Below, piece by piece: positions 9,175 through 21,319 of a stretch of 64,000 bases of DNA. Numbering within the stretch: position 1 is the stretch's first letter; every line of letters starts with the position of its first letter. The notes beneath the pieces were generated by a model. It had not been told where the DNA came from. It saw only the letters and a list, made by a program, of their open reading frames with translations, and ran no database searches. The position numbers were made by a program, and so were the translations under genes. The DNA comes from JARFQW01 sp963842955 (GTDB lineage: Bacteria; Pseudomonadota; Gammaproteobacteria; Steroidobacterales; XN24), in assembly GCA_963842955.1 (NCBI GenBank), contig CAWJIJ010000001.1, positions 62,001 to 126,000 of the forward strand, given 5' to 3'.

Positions 9175-10588
9175 CCGCATGCGCAGAATCCGCCGCATCC
9201 ATCTGATCGGCATCGGAGGCGCGGGCATGAGCGGTATTGCGGAGGTTCTCCTGAATCTCGGCTATGAAGTGCAGGGCTCGGACCTTCGCCTGAGCCAGGT
9301 CAGCCGGCGCCTGCAAAATCTCGGTGCGCGGATCAGTGTGGGGCATCAGCCCGGCAACCTGGGCGATGCCGACGTGGTCGTGATCAGCAGCGCCATCTCG
9401 CCGGAGAACCCGGAGGTGGTCGCGGCCCACGAGCGCCGCATACCGGTCGTGGCCCGCGCGGAGATGCTCGCCGAGCTGATGCGCTTTCGCTACGGCATCG
9501 CGGTCGCCGGCACCCACGGCAAGACCACCACGACGAGCCTGGTTGCCAGCGCGCTGGCCGAGGGCGGTGCGGACCCCACGTTCGTGATCGGCGGGCGGCT
9601 CAAGAGCGCCGACGCCAACGCGCGGCTGGGCTCGGGACGCTACCTGGTTGCGGAAGCCGACGAGAGTGACGCGTCGTTCATGCACCTCCAGCCGGTGATC
9701 GCCGTGGTCACAAACGTGGACGCCGATCACCTGTCGACCTACGGCGGCGACGTGAGCCGCCTGCGGCAAAGCTTTATCGAGTTTCTGCACAACCTGCCGT
9801 TCTACGGCCTTGCCGTGGTTTGCCTGGACGATCCGGGAGTTGCCGGCCTGGTCGAGGAAGTCGCCCGGCCGGTCATTACCTACGGCTTTGCCGAAGCGGC
9901 GGATCTCCGGGCGACGGATTACCGCCAGGCCGGCCGCAAGGCGCATTTCACCGCGGTTGCTGCGGACGGTCATCCGCCGCTGGCCGTCGAACTCAACCTG
10001 CCCGGCCGTCACAACGTTCAGAATGCCCTGGCGGCCATTGCCGTGGCCCGTGAGCTGGAGATTCCCGACGCGGCGATAGCCGCGGCGCTGGACGGCTTCG
10101 AGGGTATCGACCGCCGAATGCAGGACATGGGCGAGCTCGTATGGGCGGGGGGCCGGGCGCTGCTGCTGGACGACTATGGCCATCATCCCAGGGAGGTGGC
10201 CGCCACGATGGAGGCCCTGCGGGGCGCCTGGCCGGATCGCCGGCTGGCGGTCGTGTTTCAGCCGCATCGTTACACCCGGACCCGTGACCTCCTGGATGAT
10301 TTCGCCGCCGTCCTGTCCGACGCCGATGCCCTCGTGCTTTGCGAGGTCTACCCGGCGGGAGAGGAGCCGATTGCCGGAGCCGACGGCCGCTCCCTGGCCC
10401 GCGCCATCCGCTCTCGCGGCCGGGTGGAGCCGGTGTTCCTGGAAGACCTGGATGACCTCCCGGGCGTGCTGCCCGGCGTGCTCGAAGACGGGGACCTGGT
10501 GGTGACCTTCGGCGCCGGCAGCATCGGCGCGGCAGCAGCGGCGCTGCCGGACCAGTTCCGGGGCGGACAGCCGGGAGAGGCTTCATGA
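9167..10588 (+). CDS. murC: UDP-MurNAc--L-Ala ligase MurC
   Basis: Catalyses the first amino acid addition to UDP-MurNAc. The start is taken as GTG 9167, inside the murG end; ATG 9179 four codons later is the alternative and changes only four residues. From the GTG the product has 473 residues. The N-terminal Rossmann motif GIGGAGMSGIAE is followed by the ATP loop GTHGKTT at 115-121 and the metal-site segment EADESDASF. The stop overlaps the murB ATG. Confidence 0.95.
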   Translation: MADRMRRIRRIHLIGIGGAGMSGIAEVLLNLGYEVQGSDLRLSQVSRRLQNLGARISVGHQPGNLGDADVVVISSAISPENPEVVAAHERRIPVVARAEMLAELMRFRYGIAVAGTHGKTTTTSLVASALAEGGADPTFVIGGRLKSADANARLGSGRYLVAEADESDASFMHLQPVIAVVTNVDADHLSTYGGDVSRLRQSFIEFLHNLPFYGLAVVCLDDPGVAGLVEEVARPVITYGFAEAADLRATDYRQAGRKAHFTAVAADGHPPLAVELNLPGRHNVQNALAAIAVARELEIPDAAIAAALDGFEGIDRRMQDMGELVWAGGRALLLDDYGHHPREVAATMEALRGAWPDRRLAVVFQPHRYTRTRDLLDDFAAVLSDADALVLCEVYPAGEEPIAGADGRSLARAIRSRGRVEPVFLEDLDDLPGVLPGVLEDGDLVVTFGAGSIGAAAAALPDQFRGGQPGEAS

Positions 10589-11485
10589 ACGGCCTCGCCG
10601 AGCGCCTCCCCGACGTTCGCGGCGACCTGCGCCGGGATGAGCCCATGGCCCGGCACACGTCGTGGCGAGTTGGCGGGCCGGCGGATGTGTGGTTCAAGCC
10701 AGCCGATGTGGATGACCTCGGTGCATTCCTCGCCGGGCTGCCAGTTGACGTTCCGGTCCACTGGGTCGGCCTGGGGAGCAATCTCCTGGTTCGCGACGGC
10801 GGCGTGCGTGGCGTGGTCGTGGCGACCCACGGCGTCCTTGGGCGGCTGGAGCAGGCCGGTGACGACACGGTCTATGCGGAGGCCGGCGTTGCCTGTGCGA
10901 AGCTGGCCCGAAGCTGCGCCCGCTGGGGACTCGGCGCGGGCGAGTTCTTTGCCGGTATACCTGGAACTCTCGGTGGCGCGCTGGCCATGAATGCCGGGGC
11001 GTTCGGCGGCGAGACCTGGCGCCACGTGACCGCCGTGCGGACCATGGATCGGGCAGGCGTGCAGCATCTGCGCCGGGCCGACGAGTACACGGTCGGCTAT
11101 CGCCACGTGGACGGGCCGGCCGGAGAGTGGTTCCTGTCGGCGGACCTGGTGTTTCCGGCCGGGGACGCCGACCGCGCACGAGGCGATTCGCGATCTGCTC
11201 GTGCGCCGCAAGGAATCCCAGCCCATCGGTTTGCCCAGCTGCGGGTCCGTGTTTCGCAACCCCGACGGGGATCACGCCGCCCGCCTTATCGAGGCGGCCG
11301 GTCTCAAGGGTCACCGTATCGGCGGCGCCTGCGTTTCCGAGAAACACGCCAACTTCATTATCAATACCGGCGATGCCTCGGCCCGGGATATCGAGCGCCT
11401 CGTCACGGAGGTGGCGGACACCGTCTCGCGGGTGCATGGCGTGACTCTGCAGGCCGAGGTCCGCGTGATCGGAGAGCCTTCATGA
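10585..11485 (+). pseudogene. murB: UDP-N-acetylenolpyruvoylglucosamine reductase MurB, interrupted by a +1 frameshift
   Basis: FAD-dependent reductase making UDP-MurNAc. The N-terminal FAD-binding half is intact in one frame from ATG 10585: GLGSNLLVRDGG, then the AGIPGTLGGA and MNAGAFGGE motifs. The C-terminal half (AIRDLLVRRKES, then GLPSCGSVFRNP with the family catalytic Ser, through GEPS) is in the next frame and ends at 11485, overlapping the ddl ATG as every other gene here does. The switch lies between about 11160 and 11180, where a GGGG run and a CC pair offer one extra base. Without repair the first frame stays open and runs in frame into ddl. murB is normally essential and no second copy is visible, so a sequencing or assembly error is the simplest explanation. 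Confidence 0.9.
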
Positions 11486-12447
11486 CGCGCTTTCCCGAAC
11501 GCAGCACCGTCACCGACCCGGCGGCTTTCGGCCGGGTGGCCGTGCTCATGGGCGGCACCTCCGCGGAACGGGAGATCTCGCTGCTGACCGGCAACGCCGT
11601 GCTCTCCGCATTGCAGAACAAGGGCATCGATGCCCACGGGCTGGACCCGGCGGCCGGGCTCTCGGGGCTGCTGGCCGAGGGGGGCTTCGACCGCATCTGG
11701 CTTGCCCTGCACGGACGCGGCGGAGAAGACGGGGCCATGCAGGGTGCGCTCGAGACCCTGGGACTGCCGTATACGGGAAGCGGGGTTGCCGGGTCTGCCA
11801 TCGCCATGGACAAGCTCCGCAGCAAGCAGCTGTTCCGCGCCTGGGGCCTGGAGACGCCCGGGTGGGCCATCATGCAGTCGGCGGACGAGGCGCCGGGCAT
11901 CATCGAGCGCCTGGGTCTGCCGCTGATGGTCAAGCCCGCCCGCGAGGGGTCTTCCGTGGGCATGGCCAGGGTGGAGCAGGCTGCCGACCTGGTCCCCGCA
12001 TGGGAGGCGGCCCGCGGTTTCGATTCGACGGTTCTTGTCGAGGCCTGGGTCACGGGGGGCGAGTACTCCGTGCCGATCCTGCAGGGAACGCCGTTGCCCA
12101 TGGTGCGCATCGAGACGCCGCGGGTTTTCTATGACTACGAGGCGAAGTACTTCGCCGACGACACCCGCTACTTCTGTCCCGCGGGGCTGGCGCCCGAGGC
12201 GGAGGCCGCGTTCGCCGCCGAGGCGCTCACGGCGTTTCATGCGGTGGGTGCGTCGGGCTGGGGTCGGGTGGATTTCCTGCTTCCCGACGACGGCCAGCCC
12301 CGGTTCCTCGAAGTGAACACGATTCCCGGGATGACCAGCCACAGCCTCGTACCCATGGGTGCGCGGGAAGCCGGCATCGGCTTCGAGGACCTGGCCTGGC
12401 GTGTGCTCGAGACCAGTTTCACGAAACGGGAGGCCGCCGGTGGCTAA
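11482..12447 (+). CDS. ddl: D-alanine--D-alanine ligase
   Basis: ATP-grasp enzyme that makes the D-Ala-D-Ala dipeptide used by MurF. The ATG at 11482 overlaps the murB stop (ATGA) and gives 321 residues. Visible motifs are LMGGTSAERE at the N-terminus, LHGRGGEDG, the ATP-binding VKPAREGSSVGM and the C-terminal FLEVNTIPGMTSHS. Because of the murB frameshift this frame is also open upstream into murB, but the ATG start is well supported by homology and by the overlap pattern. Confidence 0.95.
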   Translation: MTRFPERSTVTDPAAFGRVAVLMGGTSAEREISLLTGNAVLSALQNKGIDAHGLDPAAGLSGLLAEGGFDRIWLALHGRGGEDGAMQGALETLGLPYTGSGVAGSAIAMDKLRSKQLFRAWGLETPGWAIMQSADEAPGIIERLGLPLMVKPAREGSSVGMARVEQAADLVPAWEAARGFDSTVLVEAWVTGGEYSVPILQGTPLPMVRIETPRVFYDYEAKYFADDTRYFCPAGLAPEAEAAFAAEALTAFHAVGASGWGRVDFLLPDDGQPRFLEVNTIPGMTSHSLVPMGAREAGIGFEDLAWRVLETSFTKREAAGG

Positions 12448-13237
12448 ACGTCGTTCGAAGGAAGCCGCAAAGGAAGCCGCGAGGGGGCCGTCGGCCGCCA
12501 GCCGGTTACTGCTGCATCTCCGGCGTGCGGCGGCGGGCCTCGGGCTGATCGTCGCCGTCGCGGCGATCGTCTGGCTTGCGGTACTTTTCCTGGATCGTCC
12601 CATCGACGCGGTGACCGTGGAAGGCTCGTTCGAGCGGGTGCCGGTCATCCAGGTGGAGGCCGCCGTGGGCGATCTCCAGGAAGCGGGTTTCCTGAGTGTC
12701 GACCTGGACTCGGTGGTCGAGCGCATCGAGGACATCGACTGGGTGGACCAGGTCGTCGTCCGCCGGCGCTGGCCGGGCACCCTCTACATTCGCATCATCG
12801 AGCAGGTGCCCGCTGCCCGCTGGGGAGACGACGGTCTGCTCAACACCCGGGGCGAGCTGTTTGTCGAGCATGCTCGCCACGTGCCCATGGAGCTGCCTGA
12901 GCTGAGCGGCCCGGAGGGCAGCCAGACGACCGTGGCCGAGCGCTACCTGGAACTGCGCAACATGCTGACTGAGGCGGGTTTTACCCTGGACGCCCTCAGT
13001 CTGGATGCCCGTGGAGCCTGGCGATTCACCCTGGGTGGCGGGGTCGAAGTGCGCATCGGACGCGAGGCCGTGGCCGAGCGGCTGGAGCGCTTCGAACTCT
13101 ATGCCGCTCCCCTGATTACCGACCGCATGGCCGAGGTGGCCTACGTGGACCTGCGTTACAGCCGCGGCTTCGCCATCGGATGGGCGAGCGGCGACGACGA
13201 CAACGGCAAGGCTAAGGAAACAAAGGCAGATGTCTAA
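12440..13237 (+). CDS. ftsQ: Cell division protein FtsQ
   Basis: Bitopic divisome protein that links FtsK to the later FtsB-FtsL complex. The start is taken as GTG 12440, overlapping the ddl end by eight bases, giving 265 residues. A basic cytoplasmic stretch (AKRRSKEAAKEAA) precedes one membrane span at about residues 35-52. The POTRA domain follows (AVTVEGSFERV), then the FtsQ C-terminal domain. Position between ddl and ftsA is canonical. Confidence 0.93.
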   Translation: MAKRRSKEAAKEAARGPSAASRLLLHLRRAAAGLGLIVAVAAIVWLAVLFLDRPIDAVTVEGSFERVPVIQVEAAVGDLQEAGFLSVDLDSVVERIEDIDWVDQVVVRRRWPGTLYIRIIEQVPAARWGDDGLLNTRGELFVEHARHVPMELPELSGPEGSQTTVAERYLELRNMLTEAGFTLDALSLDARGAWRFTLGGGVEVRIGREAVAERLERFELYAAPLITDRMAEVAYVDLRYSRGFAIGWASGDDDNGKAKETKADV

Positions 13238-14465
13238 ACGATCCGCACGCGGCCTCATTGTGGGCCTCGACATCGGCACATCGAAGGTAGTCGCCATCGT
13301 CGGTGAATCCACCGAGGAGGGCGGTATCGAGGTGGTCGGTATCGGCAGCCATCCTTCCCGGGGTCTGAAGAAGGGGGTCGTGGTCAACATCGAGTCCACG
13401 GTCGCCTCGATTCAGCGGGCCGTGGAGGAGGCCGAGCTGATGGCCGGCTGCGAGATCCACAGCGTGTATACCGGCATTGCCGGCAGCCACGTTCGCAGCC
13501 TGAATTCCCACGGCATCGTGGCGATCCGGGACAAGGAGGTGGCAGCCGGAGACGTGGATCGCGTGATCGACGCGGCCCGGGCGGTGGCGATCCCGGCGGA
13601 CCAGAAGATCCTCCACATTCTGCCCCAGGAATTCCTGATCGATCACCAGGAGGGCATACGCGAGCCTATCGGGATGTCCGGCGTACGCCTCGAGGCCAAG
13701 GTGCACATGGTCACCGGTGCCGAGAGCGCGGCTCAGAACATCGTCAAGTGCGTGCAGAAGTGCGGCCTGCAGGTGGAAGACATCGTGCTGGAGCAGCTGG
13801 CCTCCAGCTACTCCGTGCTGACCGAGGACGAGCGGGAGCTGGGCGTGGCCATCGTGGACATCGGCGGCGGGACCACCGATATCGCGGTGTTTTCCGGTGG
13901 CGCGATCCGCCATACCGCGGTGATCCCCATTGCCGGCGACCAGGTCACCAACGACATCGCAGTGTCCATGCGTACACCCACTCACTACGCCGAAGAGATC
14001 AAGATCAAGTACGCCTGCGCCCTGTCCCAGCTGGCCAACCCGGACGAGACCATCGAGGTGCCCAGCGTGGGGGACCGGCCGCCGCGACGGCTGGCCCGCC
14101 AGACGCTGGCGGAGATCGTCGAGCCCCGCTACGAGGAACTGTTCACCCTGGTCCGGGACGAGCTGGCCCGCAGCAGCTTCGAAGACGTGATCGCCGCGGG
14201 CATCGTGCTGACCGGCGGCAGCTCCAAGATGGAAGGCGCCGTCGAGCTGGCCGAGGAAATTTTTCACATGCCGGTGCGGCTGGGTATGCCTCAGCACGTG
14301 ACCGGCCTCGTGGATGTGGTGCGCAACCCCATCCATGCCACTGGTGTGGGTCTCCTGCTCTTTGGCCAGCAGGATCACACCAATCGAACGTCCGAGGCGC
14401 CCATGTCGGGGAGCCTTCGGGAAGTCTGGGAACGCATGAAGGCGTGGTTCCAGGGGAATTTTTGA
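13230..14465 (+). CDS. ftsA: Cell division protein FtsA
   Basis: Actin-like ATPase that tethers FtsZ filaments to the inner membrane. The product has 411 residues. The phosphate-1 motif GLDIGTSKV is at the N-terminus, DIGGGTTDIAVF is the second phosphate loop, and GIVLTGGSSKM is near the adenosine site. The final residues (SLREVWERMKAWFQGNF) form an amphipathic helix, the expected membrane-targeting sequence. The ATG overlaps the ftsQ end by eight bases. Confidence 0.97.
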   Translation: MSKRSARGLIVGLDIGTSKVVAIVGESTEEGGIEVVGIGSHPSRGLKKGVVVNIESTVASIQRAVEEAELMAGCEIHSVYTGIAGSHVRSLNSHGIVAIRDKEVAAGDVDRVIDAARAVAIPADQKILHILPQEFLIDHQEGIREPIGMSGVRLEAKVHMVTGAESAAQNIVKCVQKCGLQVEDIVLEQLASSYSVLTEDERELGVAIVDIGGGTTDIAVFSGGAIRHTAVIPIAGDQVTNDIAVSMRTPTHYAEEIKIKYACALSQLANPDETIEVPSVGDRPPRRLARQTLAEIVEPRYEELFTLVRDELARSSFEDVIAAGIVLTGGSSKMEGAVELAEEIFHMPVRLGMPQHVTGLVDVVRNPIHATGVGLLLFGQQDHTNRTSEAPMSGSLREVWERMKAWFQGNF

Positions 14466-14509
14466 GTTGTCTGTGTTTTCGAGTGCCGGGTGCCGCTGAA
14501 CTGTTAGAG

Positions 14510-14514
14510 AGGAG
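14510..14514 (+). promoter_or_regulatory. Strong ribosome binding site of ftsZ
   Basis: AGGAG lies nine bases upstream of the ftsZ ATG. Unlike the tightly overlapping genes before it, ftsZ has a 58-base leader and its own strong site, which fits the high FtsZ level a cell needs. Confidence 0.7.
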
Positions 14515-14523
14515 ATTCAGCCC

Positions 14524-15684
14524 ATGTTCGAGTTGATGGATGCCTATAGCCAGAACGCCGTGATCAAGGTTCTGGGAGTCGGGGGCGGTGGCGGAAACGC
14601 TGTCGCGCACATGATGGATTCGGGGATCGACGGCGTGGAGTTCATATGCGCCAACACCGATGCCCAGGCGCTGGATAATTCCCGCGTCAGGACCTCCTTG
14701 CAGATCGGCTGCAACATCACCAAGGGTCTCGGCGCCGGCGCCAATCCCGAGGTGGGCCGCCAGGCCGCCATGGAAGACCGGGACCGGATCCTCGAGGTGA
14801 TCGAGGGCAGTGACATGTTGTTTATCACCGCCGGCATGGGTGGCGGAACCGGCACCGGAGCCGCCCCGGTGGTCGCGCAGATTGCCCGGGAGCTGGGCAT
14901 CCTGACGGTGGCCGTGGTCACCAAGCCCTTCGTGATGGAAGGCGGACGGCGCCTGGATACCGCCGAGCAGGGGATCGCCGAGCTGACCAAGTACGTGGAC
15001 TCCCTGATCACCATCCCCAACGAGAAGTTGTTGACGGTGCTTGGAAGCCACACGACCCTGCTGGACGCTTTCAGTGCCGCCAACCAGGTGCTCCAGGGCG
15101 CGGTCCAGGGCATTGCCGACCTGATCACCCGTCCGGGCCTGATCAACGTGGACTTCGCCGATGTCCGCACGGTGATGTCGGAAATGGGCATGGCAATGAT
15201 GGGCACCGGGGTCAGCAGCGGCGAAGACCGTGCAAGGGAAGCCTCCGAGGCCGCGATTGCCAGCCCGTTGCTGGAAGACATCAACGTCGCCGGCGCCCGG
15301 GGCATCCTCGTCAACGTTACCGCCGGCCTGGACCTGTCCATCGGCGAATTCGACGAGGTCGGCAAGGCGGTCAAGGAATTCTCCTCCGATGACGCCACCG
15401 TGGTGGTCGGGACCGTGATCGATCCCGAGATGCAGGGCGAGATGCGGGTGACGGTCGTGGCCACGGGGCTGGGTCAGAGCGGTGTGCGCAGGGAGCAGCC
15501 GGAAGTGCGCGTGGTGCGTACGGCGAACCCCCGGCCCGCCAGCGCCGGCCGCGAACCGGATTACCGCGACCTGGACCGGCCCGCAATCCAGCGCCGCAGG
15601 GCGGTCGGACAGGAGTTCGGGGGTTCTTATGAGAACGAGGAATTGCTCGACATTCCCGCTTTTCTCCGGCGACAGGCTGACTGA
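14524..15684 (+). CDS. ftsZ: Cell division GTPase FtsZ
   Basis: Tubulin homologue that polymerises into the Z ring. The product has 386 residues. The tubulin signature GGGTGTG is at 106-112, and the N-terminal VGGGGGNAV loop binds GTP. A variable linker of about 50 residues leads to the C-terminal peptide (LLDIPAFLRRQ), the docking site for FtsA, ZipA and ZapD. zapD itself is present at 22.7-23.5 kb. Confidence 0.98.
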   Translation: MFELMDAYSQNAVIKVLGVGGGGGNAVAHMMDSGIDGVEFICANTDAQALDNSRVRTSLQIGCNITKGLGAGANPEVGRQAAMEDRDRILEVIEGSDMLFITAGMGGGTGTGAAPVVAQIARELGILTVAVVTKPFVMEGGRRLDTAEQGIAELTKYVDSLITIPNEKLLTVLGSHTTLLDAFSAANQVLQGAVQGIADLITRPGLINVDFADVRTVMSEMGMAMMGTGVSSGEDRAREASEAAIASPLLEDINVAGARGILVNVTAGLDLSIGEFDEVGKAVKEFSSDDATVVVGTVIDPEMQGEMRVTVVATGLGQSGVRREQPEVRVVRTANPRPASAGREPDYRDLDRPAIQRRRAVGQEFGGSYENEELLDIPAFLRRQAD

Positions 15685-15690
15685 AAGGGC

Positions 15691-15719
15691 TTAACCGGGC
15701 GCGATCTGGCTGCTAAGAT
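15691..15719 (+). promoter_or_regulatory. Candidate sigma-70 promoter for lpxC
   Basis: TTAACC at 15691-15696 and TAAGAT at 15714-15719 are separated by 17 bases, in the 197-base gap between ftsZ and lpxC. A short inverted repeat (CGGGCC at 15762, GGCCCG at 15775) lies downstream in the presumed leader without a following T run. Match by eye only. Confidence 0.4.
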
Positions 15720-15881
15720 TCCCGGCTTCGCCGCGGTTGCGCGCCGTAAAACGCAGCGACTCGGGCCAGTAAAAGGCCCGGCTTGGGGGGTAACCTCTTG
15801 AACTGGAAGAAGGTTTTCAGTTCGGTACTTGATTTGCCGAGGCCGGCCCTCATCCACAGGGGCGACCCGCGAGGCCGTTAT

Positions 15882-16790
15882 ATGGTTAGACAGCGCACAT
15901 TGAAGACCTCCATCCGGGCGACCGGCGTCGGTCTGCATACCGGAGAAAAGGTCTACATGACCCTTCGTCCGGCGGCTCCGAACAGCGGCGTGACGTTTCG
16001 GCGGGTGGATCTTCCCGAGCCGGTGGACGTGCCCGGGGACGCCCAGCTCGTGGGCGAAACGACCCTGGGGACGACCCTTATTCGGGACGGGGTGCGGGTG
16101 GCGACTGTGGAGCACCTGATGTCGGCCCTGGCCGGGCTGGGCATCGATAACGTCTACGTGGACCTGAGTGCGTCTGAAGTGCCCATCATGGACGGCAGCG
16201 CGGGGCCGTTCGTGTTTCTGATCCAGTCCGCCGGCATCGAGGAGCAGGACGCCGCCAAGCGGTTCGTGCGTATCCGCCGGCCGGTGGAGGTGACCGACGG
16301 CGACAAATGGGCTCGTTTTGATCCCTTCGACGGGTTCAAGGTGAATTTCGAGATTGAGTTCGATCATCCTTTGTTCAAGCGTCATCTCCAGAGTGCGTCC
16401 ATGGATTTCTCCTCGACATCCTTCCTCCGGGAGGTCAGCCGGGCGCGTACCTTCGGCTTCATGCGGGATATGGAGATGCTGCGGGACATGAACCTGGCTC
16501 AGGGCGGGAGCCTTGACAACGCCATCGTGCTGGATGATTACCGGGTCCTGAACGATGACGGCCTTCGATACGAAAACGAGTTCGTGCGCCACAAGATTCT
16601 CGACGCCATCGGCGATCTCTATCTCATGGGGCACAGCCTTGTTGGCGAATTCAGCGCGTTCAAGTCAGGTCATGGCCTGAATAATGCGCTGCTGAGAGAG
16701 TTGATCAGCCAGCAGGATGCCTGGGAAGTGGTCACCTTCGACGACGTCGCCCAGTCGCCGATCTCGTACGCGTCGCCGGTGGCGGCCTAG
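15882..16790 (+). CDS. lpxC: UDP-3-O-acyl-N-acetylglucosamine deacetylase LpxC
   Basis: Zinc deacetylase catalysing the committed step of lipid A synthesis, so the cell has an LPS outer membrane. The frame is open from 15783, but LpxC proteins begin near the RQRTLK motif, so ATG 15882 is chosen, giving 302 residues. The zinc ligands His78 (in VEHLMSA), His237 and Asp241 (in HKILDAIGD) are each one position below the E. coli numbering. It follows ftsZ as in most gammaproteobacteria. Confidence 0.96.
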   Translation: MVRQRTLKTSIRATGVGLHTGEKVYMTLRPAAPNSGVTFRRVDLPEPVDVPGDAQLVGETTLGTTLIRDGVRVATVEHLMSALAGLGIDNVYVDLSASEVPIMDGSAGPFVFLIQSAGIEEQDAAKRFVRIRRPVEVTDGDKWARFDPFDGFKVNFEIEFDHPLFKRHLQSASMDFSSTSFLREVSRARTFGFMRDMEMLRDMNLAQGGSLDNAIVLDDYRVLNDDGLRYENEFVRHKILDAIGDLYLMGHSLVGEFSAFKSGHGLNNALLRELISQQDAWEVVTFDDVAQSPISYASPVAA

Positions 16791-16815
16791 GCCGATCGAT
16801 AGTCTCCGGGGGGCT

Positions 16816-17178
16816 TCAGATCGCGAAGCCCCGGTGGACCCGGACGTGGGTTTTCCGGATATCGGTATCGCAGACCAATCGAAGCGGTTCGATCAGGTCG
16901 CGGGCGTGAAACTTCAGCCGCGCGGCCCACGCCGAGCTGTCGGCGAGAATCACGAGGCGTCCGTCATCCAGGCTGGCGCCCACGACGTGGGCCGCAAGCT
17001 CGCTGGGCAGCAGGCGCTGGACTCGGCAGGTCAGGGACTCCGCTTCCCGGGCCCGCTCAACGATATCGCCGAGCCGGGAACCCTTTAGGAGGTCCCCCAG
17101 TCGAACCGGTCCGGGAGCTCGGCGGGAGGGCATGGAATGTGACCTGGTTGCCTTGTCGAGGGTTTGATTTTGCTGCAT
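16816..17178 (-). CDS. dciA: DUF721 protein, DciA-like helicase loader
   Basis: The product has about 120 residues with the DUF721 pattern: RLGDLL near the N-terminus, LPSELAAHVVGA, then SSAWAARLKFHARDL. Members of this family (DciA) load the replicative helicase DnaB in bacteria that lack DnaC. The position between lpxC and the M23 peptidase upstream of secA is a known location in gammaproteobacteria. The start is uncertain: ATG 17178 is used, ATG 17133 (at PSRRAPG) is an alternative, and the frame stays open to GTG 17232. No clear ribosome binding site supports any of them. It converges with lpxC. Confidence 0.75.
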   Translation of the reverse strand: MQQNQTLDKATRSHSMPSRRAPGPVRLGDLLKGSRLGDIVERAREAESLTCRVQRLLPSELAAHVVGASLDDGRLVILADSSAWAARLKFHARDLIEPLRLVCDTDIRKTHVRVHRGFAI

Positions 17179-17389
17179 AGTGGCGCCACTGTAAAAGGCA
17201 ACGTCGCCGAAAGGCGACAGGCGCAAAGCCACCGGTCTAAGGGTTTCGGCCTATGACAGCGGAGCTGCCAGGAGTCTACACAAGGCCCACCGCCCCGGGA
17301 CGGATACCGGGTCCGCGGTCGCCGAGTTTCCAGGTACGCTTCGACTTCACGCCGGACCCTGTGTGACCCGAAGGGAGCAGGAACGACGA

Positions 17390-18304
17390 ATGCGAGTCAT
17401 TGTTACAAGTAAAGACGGCCGTTCGCGGCAGGTGGACTTCACCCGGGGCCGGCCGCGCGCGCTGACCGCCGGGGCCGTCGTTGCCGTCCTCGCCGGCCTG
17501 GTCGGCCTGGGTTTCGCCGGCGGCCGCCTGGCCAGCTCCAAGGACCCGGCCGAGGCCGTGGTGGCCATGAAGAGCGAGTTGGCGGTTCACGAAACCGAGC
17601 TGGCGGACGTTCGCGAGGAGGCCCAGCGCCATCTCGCCGCCCTGGCGGCCAAGATCGGCGAACTCAACGCTCATGTCATTCGGCTGGACGCCCTGGGAGA
17701 GCGGCTGGTCACGGTGGCCAAGCTCGACGACGGCGAATTCGAATTCAACAGTCTGCCCGCTCAGGGCGGACCCGACACCGAGGCCATGGAGGCCGCCGTG
17801 TCGTCAACCGATATCGACGAACTCATCGATTCCCTGTCCAGGCAGCTCTCCGATCGCTCCCGGCAACTGGATGTTCTCGAGGACGTGCTGACCAGCCGCC
17901 AGGTCCGGGATGCCGCGCGCCCCGAGGGCCGGCCGATCCGGACCGGCTGGTTGTCGTCCTATTACGGCAAGCGCACCGATCCGTTCACCGGACGCCAGGC
18001 CTTTCACCACGGCGTGGACTACGCCGGGCCGGCGGGCTCCGACGTGCTGGCGGTGGCGGCAGGCGTCGTCACATTCTCCGGCAAGCGCTTCGGTTACGGC
18101 GAGATGATCGAGATCAGCCACGGCAGCGGCCTTGTGACCCGTTACGGGCACAACGACACGAACCTCGTGCAGGTCGGCGATACCGTTCACAAGGGTGAAG
18201 CCATCGCGCTGATGGGATCCAGCGGCCGCTCCACGGGACCCCATGTGCACCTCGAGGTGCTCAAGGACGGCAAGAAGGTCAACCCGCTGAAATACGTACG
18301 CTAG
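17390..18304 (+). CDS. M23-family zinc endopeptidase with membrane anchor
   Basis: Probable periplasmic peptidoglycan endopeptidase. ATG 17390 follows an AGCAGGAA-type binding site and gives 304 residues. One membrane span is at about residues 24-42, followed by a helical, probably coiled-coil, stretch (about 50-95). The C-terminal M23 domain has HHGVD and HVHLE, the usual zinc ligands, and the GSSGRSTGPHVH signature. The catalytic set looks complete, so it may be an active hydrolase rather than an EnvC/NlpD-type activator. It lies between dciA (divergent) and secA. Confidence 0.88.
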   Translation: MRVIVTSKDGRSRQVDFTRGRPRALTAGAVVAVLAGLVGLGFAGGRLASSKDPAEAVVAMKSELAVHETELADVREEAQRHLAALAAKIGELNAHVIRLDALGERLVTVAKLDDGEFEFNSLPAQGGPDTEAMEAAVSSTDIDELIDSLSRQLSDRSRQLDVLEDVLTSRQVRDAARPEGRPIRTGWLSSYYGKRTDPFTGRQAFHHGVDYAGPAGSDVLAVAAGVVTFSGKRFGYGEMIEISHGSGLVTRYGHNDTNLVQVGDTVHKGEAIALMGSSGRSTGPHVHLEVLKDGKKVNPLKYVR

Positions 18305-18534
18305 GGCCCCGCGAGCCGCTGTCCGGCGGGCCAATCGATCCCGGCGGTTCCCCGTCCCCGGGCCGTCCCGTAAAATACCCGCTTTTGCGCCCGGTCAGAA
18401 CCCGGAGCGCAGCCTGTCCGTGGCCGTGGACGGGTGAATGTTGATCATCGCCGGCGGGCCGTCGTGGCGCGCAGGCACAAAGCCCGGCGCGAGCGTTCGG
18501 AATGGACGGTCGACGCCTAACACGAGGTTCCCAG

Positions 18535-21278
<2,744 letters not shown>

Positions 21279-21279
<1 letters not shown>

Positions 21280-21305
21280 CGCCGGCCACCGACGCCGGCG
21301 TTCTT
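21279..21305 (+). terminator. Possible terminator hairpin after secA
   Basis: ACGCCGGC (21279-21286) and GCCGGCGT (21294-21301) form an 8-bp GC stem with a 7-base loop, followed only by TCTT. It begins at the last base of the secA stop codon. The weak T run makes termination uncertain. Confidence 0.35.
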
Positions 21306-21319
21306 CACCGGTCCGGGGG

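Noticed and set aside
10585..12447. A 620-codon frame that could be read as a MurB-Ddl fusion protein
   Set aside because: The MurB C-terminal half is conserved in a different frame and the ddl ATG overlaps the true murB stop, so the long frame is a consequence of the frameshift.
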